DNA of 64,000 nt, from NCBI RefSeq assembly GCF_024105655.1, contig NZ_JAAAMH010000001.1, positions 186,001 through 250,000 of the forward strand, written 5' to 3'. Shown here piece by piece: positions 19,864-29,066 of this stretch. Position numbers and translations under genes: made by a program. Origin of the DNA: Aliihoeflea sp. 40Bstr573 (lineage in GTDB: Bacteria; Pseudomonadota; Alphaproteobacteria; Rhizobiales; Rhizobiaceae). The notes under the pieces were generated by a model. The model saw only the letters and a list, made by a program, of their open reading frames with translations. It did not search any database and was not told where the DNA came from. Each line of letters opens with the position of its first letter. Within the stretch, counting starts at the first letter, position 1.

Positions 19864-22212
19864 TTAATCCGTCGTTGTCTCGCCCGCCGTCTGGCTCGCC
19901 TCGACGACCGCCAGCGCCGTCATGTTGACGACACCGCGCGATGTGACCGACGGCGTCAGGATGTGCGCCGGACGCGCCGTGCCAAGCAGAATCGGCCCGA
20001 CATGCAGCGAATCGGTCATCGCCTTGATGGTATTGAGCGCGATGTTTGCCGCATCTAGGTTGGGGAAGACCAGGAGATTGGCTTCGCCGGTCAAGCGAGA
20101 ATGCGGGAAGACGCGGTTGCGCAGCGTCTCGGACAGAGCCGAATCGCCGTGCATTTCGCCATCAGCGACGAGATCGGGCGCGATGCGATGCAGGATTTCG
20201 GCCGCCTGCCGCATCTTGAGCGCACTTGCCGAATCGCGCGAGCCGAAATTGGAGTGCGAAAGCAGTGCCGCCTTGGGTTCGATGCCGAACCGGCGGATCT
20301 CCGTCGCCGCCAGCATCGTCATCTCGGCGACCTCCTCGGCGCAAGGATCCAACGTAACATAGGTGTCGGTAAAGAATGTAACGCCGCGCTGCGAAATCAA
20401 CATCGACAGCGCCGATGCGTCCGTGACTTCCGGCCGCCGGCCGATGATGAGCTGGACGTTGCGCAGATGGCGTTCGAAGCGGCCTTCCAGACCGCAGATC
20501 ATGGCGTCGGCTTCGCCGCGCATCATGGCGAGCGCCGCGATGACCGTGTTGTTGGTGCGCACCATGGTGCGCGCAGCCTCGGTCGTGACGCCGCGCCGCC
20601 CGCCGAGCCGAATCAGAAGCTCGACATAGTCGCGGTAACGCGGATCGTCTTCCGGGTTGATGATCTCGAAATCGTGCTGAGGCCTGATCTTCAGGCCATA
20701 GCGCTTCAGCCGCGTCTCGATGACGGCCGGACGGCCGATCAGAATCGGCTTGGCGATCTTTTCCTCCAGCACGACCTGCGCCGCGCGAAGGACGCGCTCG
20801 TCCTCGCCGTCCGAATAGATCACCCGGTTGGCACTCGCATTGCGGGCGGCCGCGAACACCGGCTTCATGACGAGCCCGGATCGGAAGACGAAGCGCGTCA
20901 GCCGGTCGACATAGACGCCCATATCCTCGATTGGACGCGTCGCGACCCCGGTTTCCATGGCCGCCCGCGCCACCGCAGGCGCGATGCGCAGGATGAGGCG
21001 CGGATCGAAAGGCGAAGGGATGAGGAAGTCGGGGCCAAAGATCGGCGTTTCGCCTGTATATGCGCGCGCAGCAACGTCGGACGGCTCCTCGCGGGCAAGC
21101 GCTGCGATGGCGCGCACCGCCGCCATCTTCATCGACTCGTTGATGGCCGTCGCACCGACATCGAGCGCGCCGCGGAATATGTAGGGGAAGCAGAGTACGT
21201 TGTTGACCTGATTGGGGAAATCCGATCGGCCGGTGCAGATCATCGCATCGGGACGGGCCGCGCGGGCGAGTTCCGGCATGATCTCGGGCGTTGGATTTGC
21301 CAGCGCCAGGATCAGCGGCCGCTCGGCCATGTGTGCGAGAAGCTCTGGCTTGAGGACGCCGGCGGCCGACAGGCCGAGGAAAACGTCCGCGCCGCCGATC
21401 ACGTCAGCAAGCGTTCGCGCATTTGTGTCCTTGAGATAGGGGTCTTTCCAGCGGTCCATCTCCTCGACGCGCCCCTTGTAGGCGACGCCGTGCCGGTCCG
21501 TGATCCAGATGTTCTCACGGCTGGCGCCGAGTGCGACGAGAAGGTTGAGGCAGGCAAGCGCCGCCGCGCCCGCGCCGGACGTGACGATCTTCACCTCGTC
21601 AATGGCCTTGCCAGAAAGTTCAAGCGCGTTGAGGACGGCGGCCGCGACGATGATGGCCGTGCCGTGCTGATCGTCGTGGAAGACGGGAATTTTCATCCGC
21701 GCCTTCAACTGTTCTTCGACGTCGAAGCATTCGGGCGCCTTGATGTCCTCGAGATTGATGCCGCCGAAGGTCGGCTCCAGCGCCGCCACGGTCTCGACCA
21801 TGCGCGCGATTTCCGGCGCGTCGATCTCGATGTCGAAGACGTCGATGCCGGCGAATTTCTTGAAGAGAACGGCCTTGCCTTCCATCACCGGCTTGGAGGC
21901 CAGCGGCCCGATATTGCCGAGCCCCAGCACCGCCGAGCCGTTCGAGATGACGGCGACAAGGTTGGAGCGCGCCGTGTAGTCGGCCGCGAGTGCCGGGTCC
22001 TCGTGGATGGCAAGGCAAGGTGCGGCGACGCCGGGCGAATAGGCAAGCGCGAGGTCGCGCTGGTTGCCGAGCGGTTTGGTCGCCTGAATCTCGAGCTTAC
22101 CGGGCGCCGGATATCGATGATAGAAGAGCGCCGCCTCGTCCAGTTCCGCCGGCGCTGCTTTCGTCGTCTCGACATCCGTCATCGCTCGCCCGTCCTTTTC
22201 CTTGATGTCCAT
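19864..22212 (-). CDS. maeB: NADP-dependent malic enzyme with phosphotransacetylase-like domain
   Basis: Oxidatively decarboxylates malate to pyruvate. The 782-residue protein has an N-terminal malic enzyme part ([16 protein letters not shown] near residue 60; [18 protein letters not shown](P) fold [17 protein letters not shown] near 200-215) and a C-terminal phosphate acetyltransferase-like domain starting near residue 440 and including [15 protein letters not shown]. This fusion is the MaeB (rhizobial Tme/Dme) form; in relatives the C-terminal domain has no transacetylase activity but aids oligomerisation or acetyl-CoA control. Cofactor preference cannot be read by eye. An alternative ATG at 22182 gives 772 residues. 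It stands alone, divergent from the phosphoesterase gene. Confidence 0.93.
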   Translation of the reverse strand: MDIKEKDGRAMTDVETTKAAPAELDEAALFYHRYPAPGKLEIQATKPLGNQRDLALAYSPGVAAPCLAIHEDPALAADYTARSNLVAVISNGSAVLGLGNIGPLASKPVMEGKAVLFKKFAGIDVFDIEIDAPEIARMVETVAALEPTFGGINLEDIKAPECFDVEEQLKARMKIPVFHDDQHGTAIIVAAAVLNALELSGKAIDEVKIVTSGAGAAALACLNLLVALGASRENIWITDRHGVAYKGRVEEMDRWKDPYLKDTNARTLADVIGGADVFLGLSAAGVLKPELLAHMAERPLILALANPTPEIMPELARAARPDAMICTGRSDFPNQVNNVLCFPYIFRGALDVGATAINESMKMAAVRAIAALAREEPSDVAARAYTGETPIFGPDFLIPSPFDPRLILRIAPAVARAAMETGVATRPIEDMGVYVDRLTRFVFRSGLVMKPVFAAARNASANRVIYSDGEDERVLRAAQVVLEEKIAKPILIGRPAVIETRLKRYGLKIRPQHDFEIINPEDDPRYRDYVELLIRLGGRRGVTTEAARTMVRTNNTVIAALAMMRGEADAMICGLEGRFERHLRNVQLIIGRRPEVTDASALSMLISQRGVTFFTDTYVTLDPCAEEVAEMTMLAATEIRRFGIEPKAALLSHSNFGSRDSASALKMRQAAEILHRIAPDLVADGEMHGDSALSETLRNRVFPHSRLTGEANLLVFPNLDAANIALNTIKAMTDSLHVGPILLGTARPAHILTPSVTSRGVVNMTALAVVEASQTAGETTTD

Positions 22213-22363
22213 GATACCTGCGCGCTGAACCGACAGCGATGCCCGCCGCCGTCATGGCGAAATCGGCGCCAACCTATCGCCAGCGGCCCATCAAAGACAA
22301 CCGTCATACGGCTGTGATCTGACTCACGCCATAGAGCGGACGACGCAATGACGAGGGCATTTC

Positions 22364-23173
22364 ATGACCGCCACGCCGCGCCGCTTTCGCACGCTGTTCA
22401 TCTCTGACGTGCATCTGGGATCTAAACCGGCCAAAGCCGACTATCTGATCGACTTCCTGCGCCATCACGAGGCAGGTTGCATCTTCCTTGTTGGCGACAT
22501 CGTCGATGGCTGGCGCCTCAAGCGCTCCTGGCACTGGCCGCAGGCGCACAACGACGTCGTCCAGAAGCTGCTGCGCCAGGCGCGCAAGGGCTGTCGCATC
22601 ACATACATCGCGGGCAATCACGACGAGTTTCTGCGTAATTTCCAAGGTACCCATTTCGGCGGCATCGTCGTTGCCGACCGGGCCATTCACGACGCAGCGG
22701 ACGGACGGCGCTATCTGGTCATCCATGGCGATCAGTTTGACGCGGTCGTCCACAACTATCGCTGGCTCGCCTATCTCGGTGACAAGGCCTATGACGCAGC
22801 CATCGTTGTCGGGCGGCTCGTCGCGCGGCTACGTCGGCTGGCGGGCCTGCCATACTGGTCGTTTTCGTCCTGGGCGAAGCTGAGGGTCAAGAAGGCGGTG
22901 AACTTCATTGGTGCCTTCCAGAACGTGCTCGCCGAGGAAGCCCGCCGCTCCGGGGTCGACGGCGTTATCTGCGGCCACATCCACCACGCCACTGACGATC
23001 AGATTGGTGGCGTGCGCTACATCAACACCGGCGACTGGGTGGAAAGCTGCACGGCCGTCGCCGAGCATTTCGACGGTACGTTCGAGATCATCCACTGGGC
23101 GAAGGCAGGCGCCACAGCCGCGCCAGTGCTTGTGCCGATCATCATCGACGCGGCTCCAGCGAAGGCTGCGTAG
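22364..23173 (+). CDS. UDP-2,3-diacylglucosamine diphosphatase-like metallophosphoesterase
   Basis: A calcineurin-like phosphoesterase of 269 residues related to LpxH. All metal-binding motifs are present: ISDVHLGS (about residue 14), VGDIVDGW (about 45), AGNHDEFL (about 86), IHGDQFD (about 120) and CGHIHHA (about 206). LpxH hydrolyses UDP-2,3-diacylglucosamine in lipid A synthesis, but many alphaproteobacteria use the unrelated LpxI, so this may be a paralogue acting on another lipid or nucleotide; the specific function is unproven. No lipid A gene is adjacent: maeB is upstream on the other strand and a dipeptide epimerase gene converges on it from two bases downstream. Confidence 0.82.
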   Translation: MTATPRRFRTLFISDVHLGSKPAKADYLIDFLRHHEAGCIFLVGDIVDGWRLKRSWHWPQAHNDVVQKLLRQARKGCRITYIAGNHDEFLRNFQGTHFGGIVVADRAIHDAADGRRYLVIHGDQFDAVVHNYRWLAYLGDKAYDAAIVVGRLVARLRRLAGLPYWSFSSWAKLRVKKAVNFIGAFQNVLAEEARRSGVDGVICGHIHHATDDQIGGVRYINTGDWVESCTAVAEHFDGTFEIIHWAKAGATAAPVLVPIIIDAAPAKAA

Positions 23174-23175
23174 TT

Positions 23176-24159
23176 TCATCCCCACAAGGCCGGGTCGGGT
23201 GGCGACACGAGAGAGCCGCTATAGGAGAGCCCCGGGCTCCGATCACGCGCGAGAAGAAGAGGCCCGTCGAGATCGACATAGTCCGCATCCTGCGCAAGCA
23301 GGACCGCCGGTGCCATTGCCAGCGACGTTCCGACCATGCAGCCCACCATGACGCCGAAGCCGAGGCTGCGGGCACGGTCGCGCAACTCGATGGCGGACGT
23401 GAGTCCGCCGGTCTTGTCGAGCTTGATATTGATGGCGTCGTAAAGCCCGAGCAGTTGTTCAAGATCGTCAGGCCCATGCACACTTTCGTCGGCGCAGATC
23501 GGCACCGGATGCGGAATCGACCGCAGGATTTCGTCCTTGCCCTGCGGCAATGGCTGCTCGATGAGCGAGACCTTGAATTCGGCGGCGACGAGCAGGTGCT
23601 CGCGGATGTTTTCCGGAGTCCAGCCTTCATTCGCGTCGAGGATGATCCGGCTGTTCGGCGCCGCACTTGCGACCGCATGTATGCGCGCGCGGTCGTCTGC
23701 CGTCCCGACCTTCACCTTCAGGAGAGGGCGATACGCATGGGACCTTGCCTGGGCGGCCATTTCGTCCGGCTCGCCGAGCGAGATCGTCATCGCGGTGGCA
23801 AGTGGACGGGGCGGCATGGTGCACACGTCCGAATGGGCCCGGCGGCCGCCGATCTTTGATTCGAGGTCCCAGAGCGCGCAGTCGACTGCATTTCGGGCCG
23901 CGCCCGCCGGCAGCAATCGCAGGAGATCTTGTCGCCCGGCGCCATCACGGATCGCGGGCATGACCGATTCGATGGCGCTGCGAACCTGATCGAGGCTCTC
24001 ACCATATCGTGAATAGGGAACGCATTCGCCACGGCCGATGTTGTGTCCTTCGGTGATCGCGCAGGCGACGACTTCCGCCTCGGTCTTCGAACCCCTTGAA
24101 ATCCTGAAACTCCCGGCGATGGGGAACCGTTCTATCTCGGCAGAAATGTCACGCCGCAT
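23176..24159 (-). CDS. Enolase-superfamily dipeptide epimerase
   Basis: A 327-residue member of the muconate lactonizing subgroup of the enolase superfamily. Catalytic elements are visible: the KxK motif LLKVKVG (about residue 145), three metal ligands in ILDANEGW, LIEQPLP and ICADESVH, and the opposite general base Lys in INIKLDKTGG (about 245). This set matches L-Ala-D/L-Glu epimerases (YcjG type), which recycle murein peptides; rhizobial relatives include the N-acetyl-D-glutamate racemase DgcA. No DgcN-type partner (DUF1611) is adjacent, so I favour a peptide epimerase without proof. It converges on the phosphoesterase gene and is divergent from the mla operon across 77 bases. Confidence 0.85.
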   Translation of the reverse strand: MRRDISAEIERFPIAGSFRISRGSKTEAEVVACAITEGHNIGRGECVPYSRYGESLDQVRSAIESVMPAIRDGAGRQDLLRLLPAGAARNAVDCALWDLESKIGGRRAHSDVCTMPPRPLATAMTISLGEPDEMAAQARSHAYRPLLKVKVGTADDRARIHAVASAAPNSRIILDANEGWTPENIREHLLVAAEFKVSLIEQPLPQGKDEILRSIPHPVPICADESVHGPDDLEQLLGLYDAINIKLDKTGGLTSAIELRDRARSLGFGVMVGCMVGTSLAMAPAVLLAQDADYVDLDGPLLLARDRSPGLSYSGSLVSPPDPALWG

Positions 24160-24236
24160 GAGGAATTCTCCAGTGCTGAAATCGTGCTCCGGTTGTCAAA
24201 GTGACAGCCGGGAAATTCGCAAGTAAGACTTCCGCC

Positions 24237-25424
24237 ATGTTCAGGAAACATGCATCGGAAGCAAGTCCGGCCTTGGCTGATAACGATTTGGCGCGCCCCG
24301 CGGTCGAGTGGCGCGACGAGGACGGCCAGCTTGTTTGCATGCTGTCCGGCGACTGGGACACCCAGACGGTCGCGCTCGTTGACGAACAAATGCGTGAACT
24401 CGAGAGAACAGACGGCACAAGACGATTGTCGGTTGACGTCTCGCGCGTCGGCCGCATGGACACGGCCGGCGCGTGGATCATCGAGCGCCTTGTCCATGCT
24501 CATCGCAGCCGCGGCGCGGAAGTCGCCGTGTCCGGAAAGACGGAATCGCTCGGTATCCTGTTCGACGCCGTCGGCGAGAAGCTGCGCAAGCCCGACGAGC
24601 GCGCCGCCGAAGACCGCCCGTCCTTCGTCATCCGCACACTGGAAGCACTGGGCCGGAACACGTACACCCTGTACGGCGATTTCCTCGCTTCCATGCACAT
24701 ACTGGGCGCGACGATCCGCGGCGGTCAGTTGAAGCTCGGGCGGGGACATTCGGTGAACCTCGCCGCGATCTTCAATCAGATCGACAGGATGGGTGTCGGC
24801 GCCATTCCAGTCGTCGTCCTGATGTCGTTCATCGTCGGCGCGATCGTCGCCCAGCAGGGAGCGTTCCAGCTTCGCTATTTCGGCGCCGAAATCTTCGTCG
24901 TCGATCTCGTCGGCATTCTTGTCCTGCGCGAGATGGGCGTGCTGTTGACGGCCATCATGGTCGCCGGCCGTTCGGGCAGCGCCATCACCGCCGAGATCGG
25001 ATCGATGAAGATGCGCGAAGAGGTCGACGCACTGACCGTGATCGGCCTCAATCCGGTCGGCGTTCTCGTCTTCCCCCGCCTCGTGGCACTGGTCATCGCA
25101 CTGCCATGCCTGACGATCCTCGCCAATTTCGCGGCAATCGGCGGGGCCATAACGGTCACCTGGGTCTATTCGGGCATCACGCCGGATGCCTTCCTCGACC
25201 GCATGCGCTCCTCGATCGACATCGGAACGATCATGGCCGGCCTCATCAAGGCACCGTTCATGGCGCTGATCATCGGCATCATCGGGTCCGTCGAAGGCAT
25301 GAAGGTGGGCGGCAGCGCCGAATCGCTCGGCCGGCACGTGACGAGTTCGGTGGTCAAATCGATCTTCGTCGTCATCGTGCTCGACGGTCTTTTCGCCATT
25401 TTCTACGCAGCGATCGATTTTTGA
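24237..25424 (+). CDS. mlaE: MlaE-type ABC permease with N-terminal STAS domain
   Basis: Inner-membrane permease of an MCE-type phospholipid transporter. Residues about 20-105 form a STAS domain (DVSRVGRMDTAGAWII contains the conserved DTAG loop), which in E. coli is the separate protein MlaB; here it is fused in front of the permease. The MlaE part (about 135-395) has several membrane helices and hallmark segments FIVGAIVAQQGAFQL, EMGVLLTAIMVAGRSGSAI and EIGSMKMREEVDALTVIG. I chose ATG 24237; a GTG at 24201 would add 12 residues. It heads a four-gene unit: MlaF starts 7 bases later, then MlaD and a lipoprotein. Confidence 0.9.
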   Translation: MFRKHASEASPALADNDLARPAVEWRDEDGQLVCMLSGDWDTQTVALVDEQMRELERTDGTRRLSVDVSRVGRMDTAGAWIIERLVHAHRSRGAEVAVSGKTESLGILFDAVGEKLRKPDERAAEDRPSFVIRTLEALGRNTYTLYGDFLASMHILGATIRGGQLKLGRGHSVNLAAIFNQIDRMGVGAIPVVVLMSFIVGAIVAQQGAFQLRYFGAEIFVVDLVGILVLREMGVLLTAIMVAGRSGSAITAEIGSMKMREEVDALTVIGLNPVGVLVFPRLVALVIALPCLTILANFAAIGGAITVTWVYSGITPDAFLDRMRSSIDIGTIMAGLIKAPFMALIIGIIGSVEGMKVGGSAESLGRHVTSSVVKSIFVVIVLDGLFAIFYAAIDF

Positions 25425-25431
25425 GGCGGGC

Positions 25432-26253
25432 ATGAGCGAAGCGATACTCCAGAACGCCCCGGCCCACCTGCACCCAACGCCCGATCGCGATGTGGTTCTG
25501 AGCGCACGCGACGTGACCGTTCGATTCGGCAAGACAACCGTGCTCGAGAACCTCTCGCTCGACGTCTATCGCGGCGAAATCCTCGGCTTCATCGGACCTT
25601 CCGGCTCGGGCAAATCGGTGCTGCTGCGCACGGTACTCGGCCTCAACCGGAAGCAGGCCGGCACGATCGAACTCTTCGGTGTCGACATCGACAAGGTGAC
25701 GGACCAGCAGCGCGTCGCCATCGACATGCGGCTCGGCGTCCTCTTCCAGCACGGCGCGTTGTTCTCGGCGCTGACCGTGAAAGAGAACATCCAGGTCCCG
25801 ATGCGCGAGTATCTCGACCTGCCGAAGAAGCTGATGGACGAGCTCGCGATGCTGAAGATCGAGCTGGTCGGTCTCAAGCCTGACGCTGCCGACAAGTTTC
25901 CGTCCGAACTTTCCGGCGGCATGATCAAGCGCGCCGCCCTGGCCCGAGCCCTGGCGCTCGATCCCGACATCGTCTTCCTCGACGAGCCGACATCTGGTCT
26001 CGATCCGATAGGCGCGGCCGATTTCGACGATCTGGTCGACAAGCTGCGCAACACGATGGGCCTCACCGTCTACATGGTCACGCACGACCTGGACAGCCTG
26101 TTTTCCGTCTGCGACCGCATCGCGATTCTCGGCAACAAGAAGGTGATGGTCGACGGGACGGTCGAAGAACTGATGAATTACGACGAGCCGTGGGTGCAAT
26201 CCTATTTCCGCGGAAAACGCGCGCGCCAGATCGACATGTCGGCGCGCGGTTGA
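25432..26253 (+). CDS. mlaF: MlaF-type ABC transporter ATPase
   Basis: A 273-residue ATP-binding subunit that would power the MlaE-like permease. Walker A is GPSGSGKS (about residues 56-63), the Q-loop lies in VLFQHGALFSALTV, the signature is LSGGMIKRAALARAL, Walker B is DIVFLDEPTSGLDP, and the switch His lies in MVTHDLDSL. LSGGM rather than LSGGQ, with the following IKR, is characteristic of MlaF/Mkl-type ATPases. The N-terminal 20 residues precede the domain and are variable. Seven bases separate it from mlaE and 14 from mlaD, so the subunits should be co-translated. Confidence 0.94.
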   Translation: MSEAILQNAPAHLHPTPDRDVVLSARDVTVRFGKTTVLENLSLDVYRGEILGFIGPSGSGKSVLLRTVLGLNRKQAGTIELFGVDIDKVTDQQRVAIDMRLGVLFQHGALFSALTVKENIQVPMREYLDLPKKLMDELAMLKIELVGLKPDAADKFPSELSGGMIKRAALARALALDPDIVFLDEPTSGLDPIGAADFDDLVDKLRNTMGLTVYMVTHDLDSLFSVCDRIAILGNKKVMVDGTVEELMNYDEPWVQSYFRGKRARQIDMSARG

Positions 26254-26267
26254 ACGAGAGAATCTGA

Positions 26268-27866
26268 ATGGAAACACGTGCCAACTACGTCACCGTCGGA
26301 ATCTTCACTCTGGTCGCCATCCTGGCGGCCTTCGCCTTCGTCTATTGGACGGCAGCGGTGGGCGAGCGCGGCGAGACCGCGCAGGTTCGTATCCTCATTC
26401 CCGGCTCTGCATCGGGGCTGGGACGCGGCAGCGCGATTCTATTCAACGGCGTGCGCGTCGGCGATATTCGCCGTGTCTATATCGATCCGCGCAATCCCGC
26501 AGCCGCCATCGCGGACGCCCAGATCGACCGGTTGACGCCCATCACGCGCTCGACGCAGGTCGATGTCGGCCTCGCCGGCCTCACCGGCCAGGCAAATATC
26601 GAGCTGCGGGGCGCCAATCTCGATGAGCCGAGCCTTCTCGACGAAGCCGAGGCGAACAACACCGTCGCCGAACTGACCGCCAATCCATCAGCCGTGACCA
26701 ATCTTCTGGAAAGCGCGCAGTCTATCTTCCGCCGGGCCGATTCGGTGCTGACCGAATTCGAGGGCTTCGCGACCGATGTTCGCGGCCCGCTGGTCGAATC
26801 GGCCCGCAACGCACAGCGCTTTTCCGAAGCGCTTGGCCGCAATGCCGACGGCATCGACACCTTCCTCGCCAGCGTTTCTGACCTTTCAGGCACGCTTTCA
26901 CGCGTCTCGGGCCAGCTCGAATCGACCCTCGGAGCCGCCGAGACATTCATCGCGGCGATCGATCCAGTCCGCATCAATGCGGTCGTCTCCAACGTCGAGG
27001 AGTTTACAGGCGACCTGCGCGTGGCTGGCGACGGGTTGGAAAACATCATGGCTAACGTCGGTCGCGCCACCGAGTCGATCGCCGAATTGACGTCGAGTGC
27101 ACAAGGTACCTTCGCACGCGTTGACGGCGCGGTTGCCAACGTCGAGGCCATCATTGGCAGGGTCGATCCCGATGTCATCGGGGAGGTCGTTTCCAACTTC
27201 TCGTCGGCGAGCGACACGATCCGCCAGGCGGCTGCTGATGTCTCCTCCGTCGCCGAAACTGTCAACAACCGCTCAGGTGACATCGACGCCATCATTTCCG
27301 AGGCTCGGCTTCTCGGCGACAGGCTGAACCAGGCAGCGTTGCGCGTCGACGGCGTGATCCTGCGGGTCGACGAACTGCTCGGCTCAGGCGAGGCTGATGG
27401 CGTGATCGCTGACACGCGCGAGACGTTGCAAAGCTTCCGCCAGGTGGCCGACAACCTCAATGCGCGCATCGACAGCCTGCTTGGCTCCGAGGAAACGGAG
27501 GGCCTGGTCGCGGATGCCCGCCAGACACTCGACGCCTTCCGAGGAATGGCGAACACGATCGACTCGCGCGTCGACGAAGTGCTCGGTTCGGAGAATACAC
27601 GGGGTCTGATTGCCGATGCGAGCGCAACTCTGGCCGCCTACCGGCAGGTTGCAGACACGCTCAACGCGCGTGTGGGCGCGATTTCGGACAATCTCGCCCG
27701 TTTTACGGGCCAGGGGCTGCGCGAGGTCGACGGGCTCGTGCGCGACACGCGCCAGTCGATCAACCGCATCGAGCGCGCCATTACGGAACTGGAACGCAAT
27801 CCGCAGCGCATCCTCGGCGGGGGCGCCGGCGAAGTCCGCCAGTTTGATGGGCGACAGCGGCGATGA
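26268..27866 (+). CDS. mlaD: MlaD family MCE-domain protein, greatly extended
   Basis: Periplasmic lipid-binding subunit anchored by one N-terminal helix (YVTVGIFTLVAILAAFAFVYW). The single MCE domain covers about residues 38-115 (VRILIPGSASGLGRGSAILFNGVRVGDI). Unlike the 183-residue E. coli MlaD, this protein has 532 residues: about 400 residues after the MCE domain are predicted helical, polar and without Cys, including three tandem 34-residue repeats at 27366-27671. Such long helical tails are known to build barrels or needles in other MCE proteins; here that is an inference. Genes for permease and ATPase precede it and an outer-membrane-type lipoprotein follows after 94 bases. Confidence 0.9.
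   Translation: METRANYVTVGIFTLVAILAAFAFVYWTAAVGERGETAQVRILIPGSASGLGRGSAILFNGVRVGDIRRVYIDPRNPAAAIADAQIDRLTPITRSTQVDVGLAGLTGQANIELRGANLDEPSLLDEAEANNTVAELTANPSAVTNLLESAQSIFRRADSVLTEFEGFATDVRGPLVESARNAQRFSEALGRNADGIDTFLASVSDLSGTLSRVSGQLESTLGAAETFIAAIDPVRINAVVSNVEEFTGDLRVAGDGLENIMANVGRATESIAELTSSAQGTFARVDGAVANVEAIIGRVDPDVIGEVVSNFSSASDTIRQAAADVSSVAETVNNRSGDIDAIISEARLLGDRLNQAALRVDGVILRVDELLGSGEADGVIADTRETLQSFRQVADNLNARIDSLLGSEETEGLVADARQTLDAFRGMANTIDSRVDEVLGSENTRGLIADASATLAAYRQVADTLNARVGAISDNLARFTGQGLREVDGLVRDTRQSINRIERAITELERNPQRILGGGAGEVRQFDGRQRR
27366..27671 (+). repeat. Three tandem 34-codon repeats inside mlaD
   Basis: Three units of exactly 102 bases (starts 27366, 27468, 27570) encode the pattern [VI]D-x-[LV]LGS-x4-G-[LV]-[IV]-AD-[AT]-x2-T-L-x-[AS][FY]R-x-[VM]A[DN]-x-[LI][ND][AS]R. 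Identity is clear at protein level and looser in DNA, so the duplication is old. The heptad-like spacing of hydrophobics fits a coiled coil. Confidence 0.88.
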
Positions 27867-27960
27867 GGGAACGAATCGTGCCAAACGATAATTCTAGTGA
27901 GCGGGCATGCGCGCGCCGGTTGAGCGTCGACGCTCCAAGCATCAAGTCGGGGGTAGATAA

Positions 27961-28560
27961 GTGACATTGCGCTTTCGCATTCTGGCGGTTGCCGGGCTCG
28001 CCTTTTCGTTGTCCGGCTGCGCCCTTCTCGGCGGCGGTCCGGCTCCCCTCGATACGTTCGAATTGACCACGACCGCGACGGTCGCTGCCGGCCCCCAGCG
28101 CGGCCGCACGCAAATCCTGATCGCCGAGCCGACGGCGCTGCAGTCTCTCGACGGACAGGAAATCGTCATCCGCACCTCGCCGGGGTCGATCGAGTATCTG
28201 TCGGGCGCCCAATGGTCAGACCGCCTGCCACGGGTCGTGCAGGTGCGCCTTGCGGAGGCGTTTCAGGCGTCCGGACGGCTGGCCGGCGTTGGTCTGCCCG
28301 GGCAGGGGCTTGCCATCGACTACCAGATCGTTACCGAAGTTCGCACCTTCGGCGTGAGGGTCGACGGTGGCGCGCGGGCGGACGTAGGGCTCTTCGTAAA
28401 AGTGCTGAACGATCGCAACGGCTCGGTGCGCGCCTCGCGGCTCTTCACCGCGCAAGCGCCGGTCTCCGGTGCCGGCAACGTCGCCTATGCCGCCGCGCTC
28501 GATCAGGCATTCTCGCAGGCGATCAGCGAATTGGTGCCCTGGGCGCTGTCTGCTATGTAG
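27961..28560 (+). CDS. ABC-type transport auxiliary lipoprotein (PqiC/DUF330-like)
   Basis: A 199-residue lipoprotein: signal segment with hydrophobic core (ILAVAGLAF) and lipobox LSGC (Cys about residue 20), followed by the periplasmic domain with VIRTSPGSIEYLSGAQWSDRLPR, typical of the ABC_trans_aux/PqiC family, and VQVRLAEAFQASG. In E. coli, PqiC is the outer-membrane partner of the MCE needle PqiB. Here the gene closes the mlaE-mlaF-mlaD set, so an outer-membrane docking role is likely. The start is GTG 27961; no ATG fits. The last 8 bases overlap the convergent lipoprotein gene. Confidence 0.85.
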   Translation: MTLRFRILAVAGLAFSLSGCALLGGGPAPLDTFELTTTATVAAGPQRGRTQILIAEPTALQSLDGQEIVIRTSPGSIEYLSGAQWSDRLPRVVQVRLAEAFQASGRLAGVGLPGQGLAIDYQIVTEVRTFGVRVDGGARADVGLFVKVLNDRNGSVRASRLFTAQAPVSGAGNVAYAAALDQAFSQAISELVPWALSAM

Positions 28561-28900
28561 CAGCAGCGTCGCCAATGCAGGCGCGCCGGGTCAAGGAGCG
28601 GTTCATGGCGTCGATCTGGCCGATCGCGAGGTTGCGCTGGCGAACTTCCTTGGTGCGAAGATCGGGGATCAGCGGACCGACGCCCATGAAACGCGATTCG
28701 GTTGCCGGTGTGCGCTCGACCGTCTGGGACAGCCCGTATTGCGCCGCCAGCGCATTCCGTTCGCTGATGAGTTGCGCGCAGGACGTATCGTCATAGCGGA
28801 TCGAATTGACCACCTCGGCTTCAAGACCCTCGTTCAGTGTCGTGCAGCCGGAAGCGGCCACCAGATTGACGGCGAGAAGAAATGAAAGGGTCTTGTGCAT
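28553..28900 (-). CDS. Small lipoprotein of unknown function
   Basis: A 115-residue protein with a lipoprotein signal: MHKTLSFLLAVNLVAASGC, lipobox ASGC with Cys at residue 19. The mature part is charged and mostly helical (LEAEVVNSIRYDDTSCAQLISERNALAAQYG) with two further Cys, and ends in a basic segment (MNRSLTRRAC). I do not recognise a domain family. An in-frame ATG at 28993 would add 31 residues and bury the signal peptide, so 28900 is preferred. It converges on the PqiC-like gene (8-base overlap) and is divergent from the OmpA-domain lipoprotein, so both flanks are envelope genes. Confidence 0.75.
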   Translation of the reverse strand: MHKTLSFLLAVNLVAASGCTTLNEGLEAEVVNSIRYDDTSCAQLISERNALAAQYGLSQTVERTPATESRFMGVGPLIPDLRTKEVRQRNLAIGQIDAMNRSLTRRACIGDAAAT

Positions 28901-29066
28901 GGATGGCAGGCTCTTGTGAGTTTGGCGGCATAATGCACGGAATCGGGGGGCGTTCCAGCCTGAAGCGGCAAGCACATCGCGAATCTGCCGCAATTGATGC
29001 TAGAAGACGGACATGCTGCGGATTCGGGGTGTTTCCGCGCGTTCAGGGCTTATACTGGAGGGAAAC

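Noticed and set aside
20101-22317. A 738-codon open frame on the plus strand opposite maeB
   Set aside because: Its product is Arg/Asp-rich low-complexity sequence with no domain; high GC in third positions of maeB suppresses stops on the other strand. MaeB itself matches throughout.
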